From Phaeodactylibacter luteus (GTDB taxonomy: Bacteria > Bacteroidota > Bacteroidia > Chitinophagales > Saprospiraceae): a DNA stretch of 64,000 nt. A program made the position numbers and the translations under genes. Under the pieces are notes generated by a model that had not been told where the DNA came from, did not search any database, and saw only the letters and a list, made by a program, of their open reading frames with translations. Shown here piece by piece: positions 9,115-18,541 of the stretch. The stretch is from the NCBI RefSeq assembly GCF_007993045.1, contig NZ_VOOR01000003.1, positions 1 through 64,000 on the forward strand, given 5' to 3'. Position 1 is the stretch's first letter. Each line of letters starts with the position of its first letter.

Positions 9115-10947
9115 ATGCTCAGACAAAAGCCCCTTTTGGCGGTCACAGCCCTGGCCCTTTTCCTCCTTAGCTTTTCCAGCTACAATCGCCCGTCAGCAAC
9201 TGCCCGGATTGATGCACAGGCGCTGTACGCTTCCTTTGCCGCAGAAGCTGATACCCTCCTGGTGGTTAGCGAAGCTTACCAAAAGCTGCAAAACAGCCAG
9301 AGCAGCCTCAAAAAAGCGCTCTCGGAAACCCGGTTGGCCTACAAGCAGATCTCCTTCCTGCTCGAGTACTACTATCCTGCTTTTACAGAAGCGCACCTCA
9401 ACGGCGCCCCACTGCTGCATGCTGAAAAGTACAGCACCCACTCGCTAGTCAAGCCGCCAAAAGGGCTGCAGGTACTTGACGAAATGATCTTTGCAGAAGA
9501 CGCCGCACAACAGCGCTCAGAGATCGCTATCCTCTGCCGGGAGCTCGCCAATAAATGCCGGGAGCTGCAGCCCGAACTCAACCGCAAAACTTTTCTGTTG
9601 GAAGAAGTAGTGGAAGCCTGCCGTATGGAGCTCATCCGCCTTTTCAGCATGGGCATAGCCGGCTTCGACACCCCCGGCTCTGCAAATGCCCTACCCGAAG
9701 CGGCAAGCGCCATCGATGCCATGAAAACGGTGCTCGATGGCCAGGCCATACTACAGGGCACCCGGTACGCCGACCGGATTGCCCCCCTGTTGGAAAGCGC
9801 AAGGCAACAGCTTCTAGCTAGCCCTGATTTCGACACCTTCGACCGCCTCGCTTTTCTGAAAGCGTACATCAACCCGCTGTACCAGCAGCTGGGCCATTTG
9901 CAAAGCGATCTTGGCCTGGAAGCGGCCGTGCCCTTCCCGACCGGCCGCAATGCCCAAAGCGCCAATCTTTTCGCCCCTGATTTTCTGGACCCCTACTTCT
10001 ATACGGAACTACAACGGCAGGAAGACAATGCGAGCCTTAGAACTCTGGGCAGGCAACTGTTTTACGATGAGCGCCTGAGCCGCTCAGGAGATATAAGCTG
10101 TGCTACCTGCCATAAGCCAGAGCTGGCTTTCACCGATGGGCAGCCCAAATCCGATAGCAATGTGAAAGGCGAGACGGTGCTGCGCAATGCCCCCACCCTG
10201 CTCAATGCCGTCTATGCCGACCGCTTTTTTTATGATATGCGGGCTTTTACGCTAGAGCAGCAGGCAGAGCATGTCATCTACAATACGGATGAGTTCAATA
10301 CCGAGTATGAGGCCATCCTTAGTTTCCTCAACAAGGACAAGGGCTATGCCCGTCAGTTCAAAGCAATTTTTGGGCGGGGCCGCATCAACCGCGACCGGTT
10401 CGCTAAGGCGCTGTCCTCTTATGTACTGTCCTTGCAATCTTTTGACAGCCCCTTCGATCAGTATGTCAGGGGCGAAACAACAGCCCTCAGCGATGAGGCC
10501 AAGCTAGGGTTCAACCTTTTTATGGGCAAAGCAGCCTGTGGCACCTGCCACTTCCCGCCCACTTTCTCTGGCTTAATGCCCCCGTATTACACCAAAAATG
10601 AAAGCGAGATCCTGGGCGTGCTCCAAAGCCCTTACAGCCTGCAAAAAAAAGCTGACCCTGACCCCGGCCGGCAAAACAACGGGCTCCACTACGAGGATGT
10701 CTGGATCTACGGCCAATCTTTCCGCACACCAGGGCTGCGCAACGTGGAAAAAACTGCCCCTTACTTCCACAATGGCGCTTACCCTACCCTGGAAATGGCC
10801 CTAGAGTTTTACAACCACGGCGGCGGTGCTGGCCTTGGGCTCGACGTCCCCAACCAAACCTTGCCCCCCGATGCGCTTGGGCTTTCGCCAAAAGAGAAGG
10901 GCGCGATAGTCGCATTCCTGAAATCGCTGACCGATGTTAAGTATTGA
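9115..10947 (+). CDS. Di-haem cytochrome c peroxidase family protein with N-terminal helical domain
   Basis: A 610-residue exported protein with a Sec signal at residues 1-22. Residues about 30-290 form a helical region without a family I can name. The C-terminal half is a MauG/CcpA-type peroxidase with two haem-binding motifs, CATCH (Cys329, Cys332, His333) and CGTCH (Cys475, Cys478, His479), and the family block LGRQLFYDERLSRSG. It should act in the periplasm, reducing peroxide or oxidising a partner. Usual family length is about 350 residues, so the N-terminal domain is an addition. The next gene, on the same strand 124 bp on, is the PhoX-type protein; this may be a pair. Confidence 0.9.
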   Translation: MLRQKPLLAVTALALFLLSFSSYNRPSATARIDAQALYASFAAEADTLLVVSEAYQKLQNSQSSLKKALSETRLAYKQISFLLEYYYPAFTEAHLNGAPLLHAEKYSTHSLVKPPKGLQVLDEMIFAEDAAQQRSEIAILCRELANKCRELQPELNRKTFLLEEVVEACRMELIRLFSMGIAGFDTPGSANALPEAASAIDAMKTVLDGQAILQGTRYADRIAPLLESARQQLLASPDFDTFDRLAFLKAYINPLYQQLGHLQSDLGLEAAVPFPTGRNAQSANLFAPDFLDPYFYTELQRQEDNASLRTLGRQLFYDERLSRSGDISCATCHKPELAFTDGQPKSDSNVKGETVLRNAPTLLNAVYADRFFYDMRAFTLEQQAEHVIYNTDEFNTEYEAILSFLNKDKGYARQFKAIFGRGRINRDRFAKALSSYVLSLQSFDSPFDQYVRGETTALSDEAKLGFNLFMGKAACGTCHFPPTFSGLMPPYYTKNESEILGVLQSPYSLQKKADPDPGRQNNGLHYEDVWIYGQSFRTPGLRNVEKTAPYFHNGAYPTLEMALEFYNHGGGAGLGLDVPNQTLPPDALGLSPKEKGAIVAFLKSLTDVKY

Positions 10948-11071
10948 TTAAATGCCCTCCTTTTGCGGTGCGAGTCTGCCTGTAGACTTAATACTGAGGC
11001 CATGCCGCTTAACAAGCAGGTAAGATTCACAAGATACTTTTGGGCCAGACAAAAAACTAAAAATTGGCCTA

Positions 11072-14000
11072 ATGAACAAAACCATTACACTACTGCTGAC
11101 CGCACTCCTGATTGGGATGGCTGGCATGGCTTACAGCCAGAGCCAGATGCTCCAAGTCCAGATCAGTGCATCTTCCGACGATGCGGAAGAAAAAGGGCTA
11201 AACAGTGAAGACCCTGGAACGATGGACCTGACCAGCTCTGATGTTGAACTCGTCCGTGATGGCGGAGACGGCGATCAGTTCGTCGGCTTACGCTTTACAG
11301 GCATCAGCATCCCTTCGGGATCGCTGATACAAAACGCGTACATCCAATTTACGGTAGATGAAGACGACGACCTGCCCGGCACCGTTTTCATACAGGTAGA
11401 AGATGCAGACAACCCTCCCACCTTCAATGACACAGACGGGAATATCTCCTCCCGTACCGTGCTGAACGACACCATCGCCTGGGGCAACATACCCGTATGG
11501 AGCACCGTAGGAGAAGCCGGAGAAGATCAGCGGACGCCCGATTTGTCTGCACTGGTCCAAGCGGTAGTCAACCGCAGCGGATGGGCTGAAGGGAATGCGA
11601 TCAGCTTCATCCTCACGGGCACAGGCGAGCGCGTAGCAGAAGCCTACGATGGGGACGCCGGCTCTGCCCCTGTCCTGGTTATTGAATACACGGAGTTGGT
11701 CACGCAAACCTTCACCCTACAGTCTTCTTCTGACGATGTAGAAGTGGATGTGGCCAATGCAAGCATTGATTATGGCAGCTCTGACTTAGAGCTGACCACC
11801 GATGGCTCGAGCATGCAGCTGATTGCCCTGCGCTACGCGGGCGTAAGCATCCCGGCCGGCTCCATCGTACAAAACGCTTATGTAGCGTTTACGGTAGATG
11901 AAACAAATACAGGCTCAGACGTTGATGTGCTTATGGCTTTTGAAGATACCGGCAATGCTGCGGTCATTACAGACGCCACCAACCCCATCAACCGCAATTA
12001 CAATGACCCCATTATTTGGGACAACCTGCCCGATTGGGACGAAGTAGACGCCTCTGCCGCTGCACAGCAATCCCCCAATTTGGCTGCACAATTGCAGGAA
12101 GTCATCAGCCAGGAAGGCTGGAGCACCGGCAATGCCCTGCTCTTGGCCATGATAGACCCCGCTGTGCTAAGCGTGCCGGGCTACACCGGCAATACCTCTA
12201 AGCGCGTTGCCCGCTCCCACGATAACGACCCAGCCAAGGCCCCACGCCTTGTAGTGGCCTACTACCCGCCAGCTGAATACCAAAATGGCGCATTCCCCAT
12301 AGCTGCAGGCGCTTCCTGGAAGTATGAGGACACTGGCACCGATTTGCACAGCGAAAACTGGAACAGTTTGGGCTATGACGATACCACTTGGGATTTTGGC
12401 AATGCCATCCTCGGCTATGGCAACGGGAATGAAGCTACCCTGCTCAGCTTCGGAGAGGATGCAGACAACAAATACCCGGCCACTTACCTCCGCCATACTT
12501 TTGAGGTAGACAACGCCGCACAATACGACTCCCTGCTGTTCAATACTCGCTATGACGATGGCGTGGTGGTCTATGTCAACGGTACGGAAGCCTACCGCCT
12601 CAATATGCCAGAAGGGCCCATCGGGTACAATACGCTTGCCCTTGGCGCCATTGGCGGAGCCGATGAGGACGCTTTCACAACAGTAAAAACTGCCAACCTT
12701 CTGCAAGATGGGCTGAACCTCATCGCCGTTGAGCTGCACCAGGCCAGCGCAAGCAGCTCCGACCTGAGCTTTGACCTGGAAGTAGGCTTTACACTGCCGC
12801 CGCTTTCCCCCTCTGCATTTCCCCTCGAACAAAACTCCGCCTGGCACTACTTGGACGATGGCTCAAGCCTCGACGGCATCGCCTGGCAGGATACCGCTTT
12901 TGCTGAAACAGACGACCAATGGGCGTGGGGCTTTGGCATCTTGGGCTACGGAGACCCCGTGTCCACTGAAATCTCTTTTGGGCCCGACCCCGACAATAAG
13001 TACACGACCTACTATTTCCGTAAGGAGATCAATATCGACTTGGCCACTCTCCCGGATACCCTCGAGCTTGGGCTGTTGCGCGATGACGGCGCCATCGTCT
13101 ATCTCAATGGCGTAGAAGTAAGGCGGGACAACCTGCCTGAAGGGCCTGTAGACTACCTGACCACTGCTGTGGAAACCATCGCAGGAAGCGATGAAGACGT
13201 CTATTTCACCTCTAGGCTTCTGCCCTCCGATTTCCGTCAAGGTGTCAACACCATAGCTGTGGAAGTGCACAACCGGGACGTGTTCAGCTCAGACCTCTCC
13301 TTCGACCTTTACCTGCGGGAAGCACCGGTCACCAACCCGCCTGCTCTAGGCTGTAGCGACGGCAACGACAACCACATCGCTTGTTTCACCAGCATTGCCC
13401 CTACTGCACAGACCAGCAACCTGCTCATCCCGGAAAGCTCCCACCGCTTTCAGCAGATACACAAGCAGGGCTCCCCCTATTCTATAGGCGGAGGCAATGT
13501 GCCAGGCAATCACGACTTCACCGGCTACGTCCCCATCGACGGCAGCAGCGAGCGGGGCTACCTCTCTATCAACCACGAAAACACTCCGGGCGGTGTGTCT
13601 ATGCTCGGCCTGCATTACGATGCCGATAGCCACCTTTGGGCCGTCGATTCTTCCCAGGCTGTAGATTTTTACAATGACGACCTGGTGACTACCACCCGGA
13701 ACTGTTCCGGCGGGATTACCCCTTGGGGCACCATCCTTACCGCAGAAGAAACCTATAACAACGGGGATGCCAACAATGACGGCTATACCGATGTTGGCTG
13801 GCTGGTAGAAATTGACCCCGTTACCGCACAAGTGATGGAATATGGCAATGGCAAACAGGAGAAACTTTGGGCGATCGGCCGCATCTCTCACGAAAACGCA
13901 GTTGTGCTTGACGACCAGGTGACACTGTTCACCGGTGAGGACGGCGGCTCTAGTGCTGTTTTCAAATTCATTGCCGACAATCCGGCCGACCTGAGCAGTG

Positions 14001-15190
14001 GCGCCCTTTATGCTTTGCAGCTCGATGCCCCTCTCGCAGGCGGAGAGCCGACCGGCACTACCGGCACTTGGATCCCAATCCCGAACGAGACCCAGGAAGA
14101 CCGCAACAATACCCGCTCCCTGGCTATCGCCTTGGGCGCCACCAACTTCAACGGCGTAGAAGACATCGAGGTGCACCCGCTTACCGGGCAGCTCTACTTC
14201 ACCGCCAAAGGCAACGACCGCGTTTACCGCTTCACCAATGAAGACCTGACCGTAAGTGGGTTTGAGACTTTTGTCGGAGGGCAGCCTTATGTCCTGAACA
14301 CCGAGGAAGGCGTATTTACTGAGCCCTGGGGCGGCGGCAACGACAACCTTACCTTTGATGATCAGGGCAACCTGTGGGTCTTGCAGGATGGCGGCCGGAA
14401 TTACATTTGGGTAGTGCGCCCTGACCACACTCAGGCCGCTCCTAAGGTAGAGCTCTTCAGTTCCATGCCAATCGGGTCTGAGCCGACCGGGCTGACCTTC
14501 TCCCCCGACTACCGCTTCGGGTTCCTCTCCGTGCAGCACCCAAGCAGCGGCAATACCCCACAAACCGATGCAACAGGCAATGAAGTAGCCTTTGACGCTT
14601 CCGCCACCATCATTATTTCCAGGTCTGAAAACCTGGGGCTACAGCTCCCTGTCTCCGACTTCGCTTCAGATGTGCAGACGGTAATGGCAGGCAGCCCTGT
14701 GACATTCTTCGACATGAGCGCCAATGCGCCTTCGGGCTGGGAATGGACTTTTGAAGGCGGCACTCCGGCCACCTCTTCCGAAGAGAGCCCAACCGTGACT
14801 TACAATGAAGAAGGGGTATACGATGTTTCCCTGTTGACTTCTAACGCTGCGGGAAGTGGCAACCTAGAAGCCAAGGAAGATTACATCGTTGTCACCCCAA
14901 TGACAAGCACCTCCGCTGAGCCAACAGATTTCAACCTGAGCGTCTTCCCCAACCCCACATCGGGCAAAGTCAGCATCAGAATGGACCTCAACGGCAGCGA
15001 GCAGGTGCAGATTCAAGTGCTCGACCTCATGGGAAGGGCCCTCGCCGACTACGGCTATACCACCGCTGTGCAGGGCACCGACATCTGGACGCTAGACCTT
15101 ACCGGACAGGTAGGCGGCAATCAGATGCTTGTACTGAAAATCACAGTTGACGGCCAGGTCATCGACCGGCTGATACAGGTCGCCCGCTAA
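11072..15190 (+). CDS. Modular secreted PhoX-type phosphatase with T9SS C-terminal domain
   Basis: A 1372-residue secreted protein. Signal peptide at 1-22. Residues about 27-208 and 210-400 are two related beta modules (each with VGLRF/IALRY, SIPxGS and QNAY motifs). About 408-580 and 590-745 are two jelly-roll-like modules (DDGVVVYVNG and DDGAIVYLNG). About 750-1225 is a DUF839/PhoX domain with NHE at 834-836 and Cys878 in NCSGGITPWGT, equivalent to the iron-binding region of PhoX phosphatases, plus VEDIEVHPLTGQLYF and NLTFDDQGNLWV. A PKD-like domain and a Por secretion tail (VFPNPTSGK) follow. Likely a surface or released calcium/iron phosphatase for phosphate scavenging. Specificity is inferred from family only. 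Confidence 0.85.
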   Translation: MNKTITLLLTALLIGMAGMAYSQSQMLQVQISASSDDAEEKGLNSEDPGTMDLTSSDVELVRDGGDGDQFVGLRFTGISIPSGSLIQNAYIQFTVDEDDDLPGTVFIQVEDADNPPTFNDTDGNISSRTVLNDTIAWGNIPVWSTVGEAGEDQRTPDLSALVQAVVNRSGWAEGNAISFILTGTGERVAEAYDGDAGSAPVLVIEYTELVTQTFTLQSSSDDVEVDVANASIDYGSSDLELTTDGSSMQLIALRYAGVSIPAGSIVQNAYVAFTVDETNTGSDVDVLMAFEDTGNAAVITDATNPINRNYNDPIIWDNLPDWDEVDASAAAQQSPNLAAQLQEVISQEGWSTGNALLLAMIDPAVLSVPGYTGNTSKRVARSHDNDPAKAPRLVVAYYPPAEYQNGAFPIAAGASWKYEDTGTDLHSENWNSLGYDDTTWDFGNAILGYGNGNEATLLSFGEDADNKYPATYLRHTFEVDNAAQYDSLLFNTRYDDGVVVYVNGTEAYRLNMPEGPIGYNTLALGAIGGADEDAFTTVKTANLLQDGLNLIAVELHQASASSSDLSFDLEVGFTLPPLSPSAFPLEQNSAWHYLDDGSSLDGIAWQDTAFAETDDQWAWGFGILGYGDPVSTEISFGPDPDNKYTTYYFRKEINIDLATLPDTLELGLLRDDGAIVYLNGVEVRRDNLPEGPVDYLTTAVETIAGSDEDVYFTSRLLPSDFRQGVNTIAVEVHNRDVFSSDLSFDLYLREAPVTNPPALGCSDGNDNHIACFTSIAPTAQTSNLLIPESSHRFQQIHKQGSPYSIGGGNVPGNHDFTGYVPIDGSSERGYLSINHENTPGGVSMLGLHYDADSHLWAVDSSQAVDFYNDDLVTTTRNCSGGITPWGTILTAEETYNNGDANNDGYTDVGWLVEIDPVTAQVMEYGNGKQEKLWAIGRISHENAVVLDDQVTLFTGEDGGSSAVFKFIADNPADLSSGALYALQLDAPLAGGEPTGTTGTWIPIPNETQEDRNNTRSLAIALGATNFNGVEDIEVHPLTGQLYFTAKGNDRVYRFTNEDLTVSGFETFVGGQPYVLNTEEGVFTEPWGGGNDNLTFDDQGNLWVLQDGGRNYIWVVRPDHTQAAPKVELFSSMPIGSEPTGLTFSPDYRFGFLSVQHPSSGNTPQTDATGNEVAFDASATIIISRSENLGLQLPVSDFASDVQTVMAGSPVTFFDMSANAPSGWEWTFEGGTPATSSEESPTVTYNEEGVYDVSLLTSNAAGSGNLEAKEDYIVVTPMTSTSAEPTDFNLSVFPNPTSGKVSIRMDLNGSEQVQIQVLDLMGRALADYGYTTAVQGTDIWTLDLTGQVGGNQMLVLKITVDGQVIDRLIQVAR

Positions 15191-15215
15191 GCAGCGGACC
15201 CCAACCAAAGGAAAC

Positions 15216-15255
15216 AGCCTGGGCCTGCAATTGCGGGCTCAGGCTTTCCTTTCCT
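15216..15255 (+). terminator. Terminator after the PhoX-type gene
   Basis: Ten-pair stem AGCCTGGGCC / GGCTCAGGCT with one G-T pair and a ten-base loop, followed by TTTCCTTTCC. It begins 26 bp after the stop codon. Confidence 0.7.
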
Positions 15256-15284
15256 GAAGGCAATTCATTTCACACCATACTGCT

Positions 15285-16187
15285 ATGAAGTATTTGGCAT
15301 CTATTTTTTTGTTCCTTTGCGCGCTACGGGCACAAGCTCAGTACGCCAATCAGGACCTGCCTGTTTATGACGGCCTGCACGCCGCACTGACTGCAGCGCC
15401 CCCTGCCCTGCAGCTCAACCTGAGAGACCAACGGCTTTTTTCGCTGGACAGCCAAATCGTAACGCTCACTGAGCTGCGCTACCTCAGCCTTATGCGCAAT
15501 AACCTGGAAATTTGGGACACTGACCTTTTCCAGCTGCAAGCACTAGAGGTGCTCAACCTATACGAAAACCAGCTCAGGGAAATTCCTCCTTCGGTTGAAA
15601 GCCTGCAGCAGCTGCAACGGCTAGACCTTGGGAAAAACAAAATCGCGCTGCTGCCCCCTGCTATTGGCAACTTACGGCAGCTGCGTTACCTACACCTGCC
15701 GCTGAACAACTTAGTACAACTTGCAACGGAAATCGGGAACTGCAACCGCCTTGAAGTATTGGAAGTGCAAGGCAACGAGCTCAGCCAACTGCCGCAAAGC
15801 CTAGAACGGCTCAGACAGCTGAAAAGGCTCAACGCCGGCTATAATCAGCTGCGCGCAATGGAAGCCGCTTGGTGCAGGTTGGTGAACCTGCAAGAGCTCA
15901 ACCTAGAATTCAATTTCATACGCCGCTTGCCACCGGAGATCAAAAAGCTGAACGCCCTGAAAACCCTCATACTGACGGGCAACCAACTACAGGAGCTGCC
16001 GGAACAGATCACCCGCCTAAGCAACCTGGAGCTGCTCGTCCTGAGCGGCAATCAAATCCGCCGGATGCCGGAGCGCCTCGGGCGTATGACAGGGCTGCGC
16101 ACCCTCATCCTGAAAGGCAACCCTATCCCGGCTGAAGAACAAGCGCGCATCCGAAGGTTGCTGCCCGGCTGCCATGTTTACTTCTAG
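15285..16187 (+). CDS. Secreted leucine-rich repeat protein
   Basis: A 300-residue protein with a signal peptide (residues 1-18, ending AQAQ) and then about ten consecutive 23-residue leucine-rich repeats of the form LxxLxLxxNxLxxLPxxIxxL. Examples are LQRLDLGKNKIALLPPAIGN and LETLVL-like units near the C-terminus. Such proteins make curved binding surfaces; no enzyme motif is present. No T9SS tail is visible, so it probably stays periplasmic or is surface-attached some other way. It follows the PhoX-type gene on the same strand, but a terminator separates them. Confidence 0.9.
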   Translation: MKYLASIFLFLCALRAQAQYANQDLPVYDGLHAALTAAPPALQLNLRDQRLFSLDSQIVTLTELRYLSLMRNNLEIWDTDLFQLQALEVLNLYENQLREIPPSVESLQQLQRLDLGKNKIALLPPAIGNLRQLRYLHLPLNNLVQLATEIGNCNRLEVLEVQGNELSQLPQSLERLRQLKRLNAGYNQLRAMEAAWCRLVNLQELNLEFNFIRRLPPEIKKLNALKTLILTGNQLQELPEQITRLSNLELLVLSGNQIRRMPERLGRMTGLRTLILKGNPIPAEEQARIRRLLPGCHVYF

Positions 16188-16414
16188 CAGGCGCAAACCA
16201 ACAGCAGGGAGCCGTTGGCTGTGCCCAGGCAGGCAGCACGGCGGGTTTATAGGGGCTAGGCCAAATACAACTATTCCGCTGTTATGATGCCATTTGATAA
16301 ACTATTCGATTCAAATAGACCTGGCACACAACTCGCCACTATACGCCCCCCAACGAGTTGCGCTCTTGCCCGGCAGTGGGCATCCGGCAAAGACATGCGG
16401 AGGCCCTGCCACCG

Positions 16415-16512
16415 GGCTAGCGATGCGAAGGGGTGGAAGCCCGTTAGGGCCGAGCGGGCAGCGAGCCCCGCAGCGTAGCGACCCGCGCCCTTAGGCGGGG
16501 GTAGCCCCCTAA
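16415..16512 (+). repeat. R1 repeat, subtype II (copy c)
   Basis: Near-identical to the copy at 239 over about 95-120 bases, from GCTAGCGATGCGAAGGGG through the CGCCC/GGCG hairpin to CCCCCTAAAAACA. It lies between the convergent LRR and gliding-type genes, in a 453-base gap with no gene. Confidence 0.85.
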
Positions 16513-16640
16513 AAACATTGCCCTGCCCGGCCCAGGCTGTGCCCAAGCGCTTGCTTATAGCGTTTTCGCAACGAAAATCAAAGGCTAATGCCAGCCTGCT
16601 GTCCCAGTACGGCCGGCAGGGCTGTAGCCATTTCGCGTGC

Positions 16641-18110
16641 TCAGCGCAGGAGCTGCACTTCGCCCCGCCAAATTTGTTGCGCCCCACTCTTCAGCAGCAG
16701 CACGGCTTGGCAAATATAGAGCCCGGCCTCACAATCCTGCCCGGCAGAACGCCCGTCCCAGGCCTCTTCTCCGCTTTGCGACTGAAACACCAGCCCGCCC
16801 CAGCGGTGGTACACCTGCAGCTGTAGTACCTGCGCTACACAAGGGCCATAAAAAAGCTGGAAGGTATCGTTGCGCCCATCCCCATTCGGAGAGAATGCGG
16901 TGGGGATGTAGACGGCTTGGCAGGGCACTACTTCTATCAGCTGCTGCAGCCTGACCTGACAGCCGGTAATGCTGTCGCGCACCGTAAGCTCATAGTTGGT
17001 CGTCTGAACCGGCCTGGCATCCGTCTCCGGGCAATCGGGGCAGTCTACGCTGCCCTCGGGCTGCCAAGACCAAATCAAGGGCCCGTCCCCCTCGGCACTG
17101 CCCGCCAAGCGTACTGCCTCCCCAGCATAAACCGTATCTTGGGAAGCTGTGAGCCAAGCCGTCAGGGAGGCCGGCGAGAGCTGTGCGCGCACGATGCTGT
17201 CACACCCCAGCGAGCTGAGCAGGGTATCTACATAAAACCCAGGCTCGGCATACGCCTTGCCCCCCACCGAGAAGGTACTGCCCTCGCAGATAAAAGTATC
17301 GATCGCCACTTCTTCCCCTGCCCCATCCAATATCTCCGTAAGCAGAATGCTGTCGTTGCAGAACTGTGCGCCCGGCAAAGTATCCCGGTACAAGCCAGGG
17401 GCCGCATACTCCCGCCCATCAATCACTACCGGCCCACTGCCGCAGCGTGTAGCCGTTTGTGACCGCACCGGGTTGCAAATGCTCAGGCTGATATCATCTA
17501 TGGCCACATCATTGCCACAGCCTCCTGCCGCAGTATTGATCAGGAGCAGGCGCACCGCATCCTGATCGGGGGGCAGGGTGAACGCCATGCCATATTGCTC
17601 CCACCGCAGAAATGCCCCCGTGGGTATCGGCCCGGTCTGAATACTGCTCAGCAGGGCGTCCGTAGAGGGGTCGCGCAGCTCAAAACGCACATTCGGCAAT
17701 ATGCTTTGCCCGCCACAGGCAGAAGGCGTCACCACATTGGCCAGGTACGCACTGAACTCATAGCGGGTGCCCGGGCAAAGGCCGTCTAAGACCAGATTGA
17801 AGAACTCCCCCGGCGCATCTGTCGCGTCAAACAACAGCATATAGCCAAACCCGTCATCGGGCGTGTTATCCAGGCCAGGGTGCCAGCTTGCACCGTTGAG
17901 CTGTGTCCTATTGGTGACCATATAAGTGCCCCCTGCCGGAGAAGTGTTGTTGTAACTGTAGGTCGTGACGCCCGCCGGCAAAGGCGGCCCGAAGTTGGAG
18001 CCCTGCCCAAAAGACTCTGTAAATGCGGCAGCTCCCGGGATGCCCTCGCACAGCTGTGCGCCCGCCAGCAGGGGGAGCAATGCCCAAAAAAATGAAAACC
18101 AGTATTTCAT
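16641..18110 (-). CDS. Secreted protein with gliding-motility-associated C-terminal domain
   Basis: A 489-residue secreted protein. The ATG at 18110 gives a clean signal peptide (MKYWFSFFWALLPLLAGAQ); a longer frame runs into an R1 repeat and is not used. The N-terminal 200 residues resemble a carbohydrate-binding-like jelly roll (DDISLSICN). Cys-containing repeats of the form DTLPGAQFCNDSIL and DTLLSSLGCDSIV follow. The last 85 residues are the gliding-associated/type B sorting domain (YIPTAFSPNGDGRNDTFQLF, VYHRWGGLVFQS, WDG). This domain directs T9SS export and surface attachment in the family. Cargo function is unknown. Confidence 0.88.
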   Translation of the reverse strand: MKYWFSFFWALLPLLAGAQLCEGIPGAAAFTESFGQGSNFGPPLPAGVTTYSYNNTSPAGGTYMVTNRTQLNGASWHPGLDNTPDDGFGYMLLFDATDAPGEFFNLVLDGLCPGTRYEFSAYLANVVTPSACGGQSILPNVRFELRDPSTDALLSSIQTGPIPTGAFLRWEQYGMAFTLPPDQDAVRLLLINTAAGGCGNDVAIDDISLSICNPVRSQTATRCGSGPVVIDGREYAAPGLYRDTLPGAQFCNDSILLTEILDGAGEEVAIDTFICEGSTFSVGGKAYAEPGFYVDTLLSSLGCDSIVRAQLSPASLTAWLTASQDTVYAGEAVRLAGSAEGDGPLIWSWQPEGSVDCPDCPETDARPVQTTNYELTVRDSITGCQVRLQQLIEVVPCQAVYIPTAFSPNGDGRNDTFQLFYGPCVAQVLQLQVYHRWGGLVFQSQSGEEAWDGRSAGQDCEAGLYICQAVLLLKSGAQQIWRGEVQLLR

Positions 18111-18224
18111 ACCGTTTTTGCTTTTTACCGATAGTAAAGACGGCAAAAGCTCCGGTTTGTTGAACACAGCCCCCTTTTTTGCCCATTCGGCCCAGCCCAG
18201 TTCCTTGCCCCTGAAAAGGGTTGT

Positions 18225-18320
18225 GGGGCCTCCCCTGCCCAATGGCAGGGGGCGCTACGCTACGGGGCTCGCTATCCGCTCGGCCCTGCCGGGCTTGCAC
18301 CCCTCCGCATCGCTGGCCCG
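18225..18320 (-). repeat. R1 repeat, subtype I (copy d)
   Basis: CCTGCC-CAAT-GGCAGG stem-loop followed by GGGGCTCGCTATCCGCTCGGCCC. It lies upstream of the gliding-type protein gene, in the gap before the small membrane protein gene. Confidence 0.8.
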
Positions 18321-18378
18321 GGCACAGCGTGGGCAGCAGCGCTATTGCTGCAAGGCCGTTTGCACCACAGCTAGCCTA

Positions 18379-18541
18379 GTGCCTCAAGCCACAAATCCTT
18401 GACAACCCAAGTTTCGTTCTTTTCCGCCTACTCTTCGTTAAAGAACCGCTCCTTTAGCTCGGGCTAAAGTCGCGAACCTTCGCCTCGATTAGCCAGAAAA
18501 CAACTTCAGCTTAAGTATCAGAGATTTATGACTTAAGGCAC
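18379..18541 (-). mobile_element. Family A TIR element, copy A1 (163 bp)
   Basis: Begins GTGCCTCAAGCC and ends CTTAAGGCAC, flanked by CTAG at 18376-18379 and 18541-18544. Inside are CTACTCTTCGTT, the central CTTTAGC/GCTAAAG hairpin and a CGCCTCGATTAGCC variant of the second core motif. There is no coding capacity, so it is a non-autonomous (MITE-like) element. Its right end lies over the 3' end of the 18533-18784 gene and supplies its stop codon. Confidence 0.85.

Noticed and set aside
13346-14563. 405-codon open frame on the minus strand
   Set aside because: It is antisense to the PhoX domain, whose conserved motifs prove the plus-strand reading. The frame itself looks like no family.
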